A DNA stretch of 64,000 nucleotides from Rhytidiadelphus loreus (lineage: Eukaryota > Streptophyta > Bryopsida > Hypnales > Hylocomiaceae), in the NCBI GenBank assembly GCA_947034895.1, contig OX344762.1, forward strand, positions 20,688,760 to 20,752,759. Direction: 5' to 3'. A model generated the notes under the pieces. That model saw only the letters and a list, made by a program, of their open reading frames with translations, did no database searches and was not told where the DNA came from. Made by a program: the position numbers and the translations under genes. Positions 57,150-64,000 of this stretch are shown one piece after another (the stretch's first letter is position 1; every line of letters begins with the position of its first letter).

Positions 57150-58930
57150 CAACCACTCCAAAATTCCAAATCAAGATTGCAATAATTTTTTGAAAAGCCA
57201 ATACAAATTTCTACAAATCTTTTAAAATTCAAGTCAAGAAATCTTATTGTTCAACTTTTATAGCCGTTCAAAGTTTCCTTTCTTCAATTTAGTAGCACTT
57301 CATTACTACTTCACTTCCAAATCCATATCTTTCACTTCCTAATTTCAAACTAAGATTGTGATAGCTTTTTAAGAAGCAAATACAAATATCTATAAACCTT
57401 CCAAATTTCAAGTTGATATCTCTTACTATCCGACTTTACAGTTGGTTGAAGTCAATTCAATGGCAACTTGATTCTACTTCACTCCCAAACCCATAACTTT
57501 CACTTCCTAACTCCAAACTAAGAATCGATAATTTTATAGAATGCTAATAACTCAATATACAATTGTCTTAAATTTTAAAACTCTAAACATTATAATGCAA
57601 CTTCTACAATCACTTAACCCTCAAACAACCATGGTGCCCTTTGTGGCCACATTTGCTAATGTTTGTTGTATTTGGATGAGTTAGGCTAGCTTTCCATCTG
57701 TTTTTGTAAAAGTGAAGCTTTTATTTAGAATTGCATGTATCCATTGCACTTTGTTGTATTGCAACTCAAGGTTAGATGCAATTTCCAAGGCAATTTTTGT
57801 ATAATGAGATGGCTATGATGCAGAGCTTGAGCATATCAACAAGCAAGGCTAGTCCTTCATCGGGTCACCATGTGGCTTACATGGATATGGTCATTGGGTT
57901 TAGAATGGCGTTGTCGTGTTGAGAGCGTTTGCCTCGAGAAATCACAAAGATTCTAGCTGCGACCAGAAATAGCTCGGGAATGAAAGAGGTCGTAAGATGA
58001 TATAAATTAACAAATGAATTCGGAACTTATAGGAACTTTGAATCTTCAAACTGCTACTCGTTGTCCTATCCTATTGTGTTTCTAAATATGCCAAAGATTA
58101 AGGTAGGGTGATAAGAAACCACGGACTTCGGACGTGTAAAATGGGATGGCCAAACCATGAGCTGAATTGTCCGAGGGATTAGATCCTAAATTTCAAACCC
58201 ATGGTGACCAGCAAATTTGCCTCACTAGTGGAAACAACATAAAAGTCTCGACCATGTGGGCAATTAACCCCATTTCGTCGCATCCACAATACAAAATGAG
58301 GCTAGTATTGGTATAAATCAAACCGCTTGCAACAATAAAATAAAATTTACAAAGCCACAAGTCACATACACACACACACAAGTCTTCAACTCATCTTTCA
58401 AACTCCAACTCCAACTTTCAATTCTCAAGCTAGACTTTGTTTGAGTGCCACCATTGCTTTACAGTTCCAAATGAAGTGAGTGATAGCTTTTTGGAAAGCT
58501 AACACAAACTTCTACTTTTCTTCCAAATTTCAAACAATTCTAAAATTTTGTCTAACTTCTATGGCCATCCAAAGTTTTGGCCTCGAGAAAAGAAGGGCAG
58601 CAGGCCATCCTTCACTTTGATACTCACAACTCACTTATACAAACTCCAAACATAATGAATGATATCTCTATGCAAAGCTTACACAATTTACTACACTCCC
58701 TCTAAATATCATTGCAAATTAAGAACTTGTCCATCTTTTATGGCTGGCCAAAGTCTCTGCCTTTTTATTTCAAAGGCAACAAAACTCCCTCCACTCAAAC
58801 TAGCACAACTTTTGATTCACAACTCCAAATCAAGAAAGTGAGAACAATTTAAAGACTACACACCATGATACACAACTCCTCCAAATTTCATTTCAAACTT
58901 CTTCAAACTCAATACACAATGCCCCTCCAA
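57150..58930. repeat. Degenerate tandem repeat, about 175-bp unit
   Basis: Related units begin near 57,166, 57,345 and 57,517, and again near 58,467, 58,640 and 58,820. Each contains TCCAAA.. AAG.. GTGATAGCTTTTT-like text, ACACAAA.TTCTAC, CTTCCAAATTTCAA and TATGGCCATCCAAAGT-like text. Another unit lies at about 61,090-61,230. The stretch 57,640-58,440 between the two groups has no clear units. The length resembles plant satellites, but the association with the 59,281 and 61,560 repeat copies points to a retroelement leader array. Confidence 0.6.
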
Positions 58931-59280
58931 ACATTCGGGTCCTCCCTAAACTCACAACGGAAGAGAAGATGAATAGTGTTCACCTTTTCTTCACCTTATC
59001 TTCACTCTAACCACACAAACAAGTGGGATCAGCCCCTAACTCACTTCCAAAACTACAACATGAATAATTGAGCACTTATTTGGCCCCACAACTATTTCTT
59101 TATCTTTAACTTTGAAGGAAATTCACTTCAAGTTCACCTAAAAAATAACTATTTGAATATTTCCCTCATACTACTTTACAAATACAAATTTATTGTAGTA
59201 AATCACTCCAACTATGTAATGAAGCACTAAAATTCAACGTATATCTAATAGAGGTAAAAAACTAGAGCTTCAATCGAAAT

Positions 59281-59760
59281 GTCACTCCATCTGCAAGAAT
59301 TTGAAGATACGTTTAAAGGTAGCAGCGACGTAATCGGCACGATTTGCCTTGGTTAAGGGATTAACTGGTCCTTCCAACCATTGTTGATAACCACGACTCC
59401 CTTCGATAGGCCTCACCATGCAATAGTACTGCTCGTTGTTTAAGCCCTCAAAACATCCTTCAAATGTCACTTCACGGCTGCCGGGTTCAACACATCAAAT
59501 CTGCAATAAAATCACCAATATCCGAGCGTTACGCTGAAAGTTATCGTGCCATTGTTTCTCCACGCAAGGTTGTTTCGGTGGTGAAGATGGCTCAACTTCA
59601 TCTTTTGATCGCCCATGTAGCAATGAAAGATTCAATGGCAATTGTGGTTGATCCGTCAGTTGCAATAAAGAAAATTCAAATTCACACTCCAGTTGAGATT
59701 TTTCATTTTAAGGCTCAGAAAAAACCCTCTAGTTCGACATAGTATGATCTAAATAAAACA
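59281..59760 (-). repeat. Repeat family D/C, uninterrupted copy with short coding remnant
   Basis: Aligned in order with 61,560-61,605 plus 62,358-62,800. The minus strand keeps an open 73-codon tail ending at 59,282, reading in part EGCFEGLNNEQYYCMVRPIE and GSRGYQQWLEGP, then ending FKRIFKFLQME. I do not recognise the domain; a retroelement protein remnant is the simplest view, because the same tail is degraded in the other copy. The upstream frame is broken by stops. Confidence 0.5.
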
Positions 59761-59769
59761 TGAAGAAGA

Positions 59770-61080
59770 AGAATATCAAATGAGATGAAGCTTTCAAGTG
59801 AATCCTTTTCTATATAGCCGGAAAGAGAAGGCGTCACCTTGAAGCCACTTCAAATGATGTCATCTTATTTATAATACTACAAATATTTAAATCTATCTAA
59901 ATCATGTCTATATATATATTCTACATAATGTCTGCATTTGCAGCACGATAGCGTGAGTAGTAAAAACCTTACTTTCCTAATTATGAAAGGTGGCCTCCAC
60001 TTGACCGCTGCAATGGCATCAGGTTTAGAGGTAGTCACAAAAAAAGTTAGCAAACAATGTTTGTCAATTCTTTTGTAAACCCTTTTTTTCAATTCTTTAT
60101 AATGGCCTTGGTATCATTTTTGCAATCTCATCTTGTAATGAAAAATGAATCAATACATGTCAGTTGTAGAGATTATCAAGAGAAAGGGGCAAAATCCTTG
60201 CCTATGCTTTGTAAAGATAGTCCTCATCGTAGGAACATTCAACAGGAAAGACCATGCATTTGTAAGACTAGTATCACTATCAAAATTGCACTACTATACC
60301 AGGATCTATCAAACTATGAATCATCCTTGGTTATTTCTTTTATTTGGAGGATGAATTGAATGAAATTCAATTAGAAGACAAACAAGCAAGTAGGAGTTAG
60401 TGAAGTTGCCTAATGAGGACCCGGGAAGCCTCCCACGATCACTTGTCTACAGTGAGGTGGCAAGAAACTTTTTATGTAAATTGTCACAACCGCTTTGTGT
60501 CTATGTCAAATGTGGTGTAGCTTTGTGGTGGTTTCCCTGCCATTGCACAACCGTTGAAACTGCCACACTCCGTATACAACCACCAATACACCATCCATGA
60601 AAATAGTTAGTTTGTGTATATATTTCCCACTCGGTGCACCACTAGGTCACTCGAGCACAGTTTCTGCGGTTTATGCGATGTGGAGTGCGGAGATGGAAGT
60701 ATCATTTTGGTATGTAATTTTTTTTGGCAAGTTCACATTGAGGTTTGTATTTAATCCATTGCTTAGATTGCAGTGGAACCTCCTTTTGTTTTCCTTTAAT
60801 TATGTACGTATGTCTAACCATTGCAAATGTGTGTTTGGCTGCAATAATCTATGAAACCCACCATATAACCCACTTTCTCTCACTCAATTATTTTTGTAAA
60901 ACAAAGAGCAACGTCAATTTTCAATTGGTAAGGTGAGATGGGGCTCAACAACAGTTCTAATCTTATGAGAATTTTTCACTCCCTTTGTATTTTGTACATA
61001 AGGTGTTCCAGCTACAAATCTACAATGTCCAAATGGTCATTCTAGGGTTAAAGTTATTGCCTTCAAAACTTATTAGTAGT
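59770..61080. other. No gene seen
   Basis: AT-leaning intergenic DNA. Open frames at 60,057-60,359 and 60,597-60,854 (plus) lack recognised motifs and are not supported as genes. Confidence 0.4.
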
Positions 61081-61559
61081 TGACCCTTCATCAGTCCAAA
61101 AGCATAACTTTTATATCTCAACTCTAAATGAATTGAGTGAAACATTTTTGAAATCACAATACAGGAAGAAAAACATGCTCACCAAATTTTATTATAATTT
61201 AAAACATATACAAGTTGCTTCCTTTTTTCAAATACACAACTTTCAAAACACACTATGAGAAGGAAGAAGAAGAGTCTCTTCCTTATTATCCACTTTATCC
61301 AACCAAGCAAGTGGATTTAGCCCGCACTTTGAACAAATCATTAGCCTAATATCCATTGGTTACCATTTTATACTCCACAACTAACTTTTTATTCTTATCT
61401 TGAAGACATATCACCCCAAAGTTAAACTAGAAGGTAAACTATCTTCATCTTTCCTCTTTCCTACTTCATAAACATGAAATAAAATTTGAAAATATCTCAA
61501 AGTATGAAAATAAAAGAACCAAGATTTAACAATATCCTCACAAAAGTAAAAAAAATAGA

Positions 61560-62249
61560 GTTTCAAGAAGAGTGACACTCCATTTGCAAAAAATTGAAGA
61601 TGCAATTAACCCCTAAAGGTTTTTGATTATGTTTTCACAAAAAACGCTCCAAAACTACCATTTCAAGTACAAGTACCACATTTTAGGATACATGGAACCA
61701 TAGGGTCTTGTATTATGCTAGTTTGAAAAGATGTGGAAAAAATTTCAGATATTTCCACCATGTAGATTGCAAGATATTAGCATTTAAAGTAACAAAAATT
61801 GTTTTTTTGAACACTGTGAAAAATTGGGCAGCTGCACTTGAGAAACTCACATGTGTATGAAAAAATGTCCAAAATGGTGGTGCTTCTTTGGATTCATTCT
61901 TCAAGGCAAGTTGGTTACATGCTTGAAAATTTTCAAATCATTTGGAATTGTACAACATACAAGAAAAAAATAGTAAGTAGAAAGAAGTGGAGAATGATTC
62001 AAAATACTAAATTGTTAAGGATTTATTCATGGAATCGAAAATTTCCAATCTCAATGGTTGTAATGTTTTAATAAACAATATACACTTGATGTTTTTATTT
62101 TTTTCCAAAAATACTAAAAATCGAGTTAAATAAAGGACTTCAAAGTTTATTTTAGAATAAAGATTCCATAACTATCCGCAAACTACCCACAATTAAAATC
62201 CTTCATAACTTTCATTTCATTAACAAAAATAGAATGATTCAAAGCTTTC

Positions 62250-62303
<54 letters not shown>

Positions 62304-64000
62304 GCTGCCCAAAATCACTATGTTGCTAATGAACACAATTTGATCCTTTGGAGTTAATAGTAGTTGCAACATATTTTTCATAATTAATTTTAGTTGAAAT
62401 TGACCAATCCTTTTAACCAACTTTGGTGGTCACAACTTTCTTTGATAGATTTACCAAACAATAATATTGATCATCATTGAGACAATCAAAACACCTTTTA
62501 AATGTCACCTCTTGGTTGCCAAGCTCAATGCATTCAACTTACAACAAGATCACCAAGACTTAAGTGTCATGTTGAAAATTCCCATGCCATTATTGTTTTT
62601 TGCGAACTTGTTTTGGTAATCAAGAAGATTCAACTTCTTTTTGTGAATACTCTTGTGGCAGTGCAAGATCTAGTGGCATAAATTATTGATTCAATAGTTG
62701 TGACACAGGAAAATTCAAACTTAGGCTTTGGTTGAGGCTCTACATCTTGAGATTCTAAAAAATCCTTCTAGTTTAACAATTCTTACTAAAGAAATGAGTG
62801 TGAACAAAGATGAAAACAAAGAACAAGACACTAGAAGGCTCTACAAGTGGCATTGCCAAGATATAGTAGAACTTGTCTCCAGAATTAGTACAAATGTTAG
62901 TATAAGAAAATTAATACAAATATTAGTACTAAACCATGTTTGATATCATAAAGAGAATGTAAGGTTTGAATGGACCCTAATGCTCTTCAAAACTAGCTTC
63001 AAAACTACCAACAATGAAGCAAAAATTGCTCCTGATTCACTATTTAACAAGTGATCTCAATGGCCAAAAAATCCACTAAAATGATTCAAATGGAAACAAA
63101 ATACATGTACAAGGTGGTTTGAAAGGGAAAAAAATGCCCTTATATACTTTTATCAAAGACACCCCTCCCTCTCTCCTACAAACTTTCAAAAAAAGACTCC
63201 AAATTACAAATGGATTGTGCTATTGGCTTCAGAAGTTCATTTTCAAGAGTGAAGACCTACTCTCCCTTGTTCGTCACAAAACAATCACAAAAATTTGGTG
63301 CAAAGTTCAATAAAAAAATGGTGTAAAAATCCAAAACTTAGAGGTTACCTTGTCTAAGGAATTCAACTAGCCTACATTATTTAGAAGGAGTGTGGGAGTA
63401 AGAAAAGACCCTATGTTGGTCTTATTCTACCTTTGTATGCTCTTGGAATGATGGTCAAGTTTAGGTATTTATTGGTATTGTAACACTTTGAAATTTGTTG
63501 AAGAGCATTATTAGTATAAAACAACTATCCTAATTTTTAGTAAGATTTTACCACAACCTCAGGAATTTTTAGGAATTTTCCATTGTTGATTTAGGTAGTT
63601 GTCCATTTAGAAGGAAATCTTTTGCAAGTTGGAAGATTTTAGAAATTTTTATGGTACTTTTTATGGAATCCTATGAAAGATGTATAAGCTTATATTTTTA
63701 CTCCGCACATTCAAAGAAAGAGATTGGAATCCTACTATCTCCTTTAATTATTGGTGAATCAAAAATATTTTACAAGGAAAAGAATCTTAGAAAATTAGAT
63801 TCAACGTTGGATTCTTGAAATTATTTAAATCCCTAAACACACTAATTCCACCATGGATGCCCTCTTTTGGTACGTTGTAAGTTTTTGGAACCTCTAGGCT
63901 AACAATTAGGGATTTTACTTTTCTCGGAATAACTAAGAAACTTAAAACCTATCTTTAAAGAATAACTTAGAGATTTTACTAGCGTTCCCTTGAATTGTTT
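61560..64000 (-). repeat. LTR-like repeat, copy C, interrupted by a TTAA element
   Basis: 62,358-62,800 aligns with 59,316-59,760. 62,820-64,000 aligns with copy B (50,160-51,400) and, at its right end, with copy A. The promoter-like TATATAAGGGC occurs at about 63,140 on the minus strand. The piece at 61,560-61,605 continues the 59,281 end, so the whole is one element broken by the insertion at 61,606-62,357. It runs past the window edge. Confidence 0.6.
61606..62357. mobile_element. TTAA-flanked element, copy 2, inserted in copy C
   Basis: Starts TTAACCCCTAAAGG and ends CCTTTGGAGTTAA, an imperfect inverted repeat bounded by TTAA. About 650 bp align closely with copy 1 at 16,615-17,260, and TATAGTGAGCTG.CCAAAATC near the right end also matches. 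The host repeat resumes directly after the second TTAA, matching 59,317 onward, so TTAA was duplicated on insertion. Between the homologous blocks is a (TA)n run (62,251-62,299) in place of about 440 bp found in copy 1. No transposase. Confidence 0.8.

Noticed and set aside
59464..59742. 92-codon plus-strand frame in repeat copy D
   Set aside because: The homologous stretch in copy C is broken in this frame, while the minus-strand tail looks more like a protein remnant.
62220..62420. Minus-strand frame encoding repeated IYIYIY
   Set aside because: Translation of the (TA)n microsatellite.

Overview
The window looks like nuclear DNA of a land plant, probably a seedless one (bryophyte or lycophyte grade). 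It encodes a full-length CCA1/LHY-type clock transcription factor, an ABA4-type plastid protein in six spliced exons with normal plant splice sites, and a secreted bulb-lectin (GNA) domain protein. These lie in AT-rich DNA full of decayed repeats. The clade cannot be fixed from the sequence alone; no ribosomal, tRNA or organellar gene was recognised.

Layout. 1-3.3 kb: pieces of a dispersed LTR-like repeat in opposite orientations, with a proline-rich tandem repeat between them. 3.3-6 kb: AT-rich, no gene seen. 6-10.75 kb: mixed-composition DNA with several protein-like open segments bounded by splice-like sites, unassigned. 11.0-11.5 kb: GNA-type lectin gene (+), followed by a 90-bp tandem repeat. 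12-21.9 kb: mostly repeats, including a 1.18-kb element bounded by TTAA and a small inverted-repeat element. 22.0-24.9 kb: CCA1/LHY gene (-), coding region without introns, with a GC-rich leader to about 25.95 kb. 26-35 kb: several MITE-like elements, one nested in another, and GC-rich patches without a recognisable gene. 36-42.3 kb: a GC-rich promoter-like island and a few candidate exons (+) of an unidentified gene. 43.2-45.3 kb: ABA4-like gene (-), assembled here exon by exon. 46.3-64 kb: AT-rich repeat territory with further LTR-like copies, a roughly 175-bp degenerate tandem repeat, a tRNA-derived SINE-like head, and a second TTAA element sitting in one repeat copy whose uninterrupted counterpart is also in the window.

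The three recognised genes do not form a pathway. CCA1/LHY acts in the nucleus as a dawn-phased repressor. ABA4 acts in plastid membranes in neoxanthin and abscisic-acid precursor formation. The lectin is predicted to be secreted. The most informative structural results are the filled/empty site pair showing TTAA target use at 61,606-62,357 versus 59,313, the intronless 974-codon CCA1/LHY reading frame, and the reconstructed ABA4 gene with a GC-AG intron.
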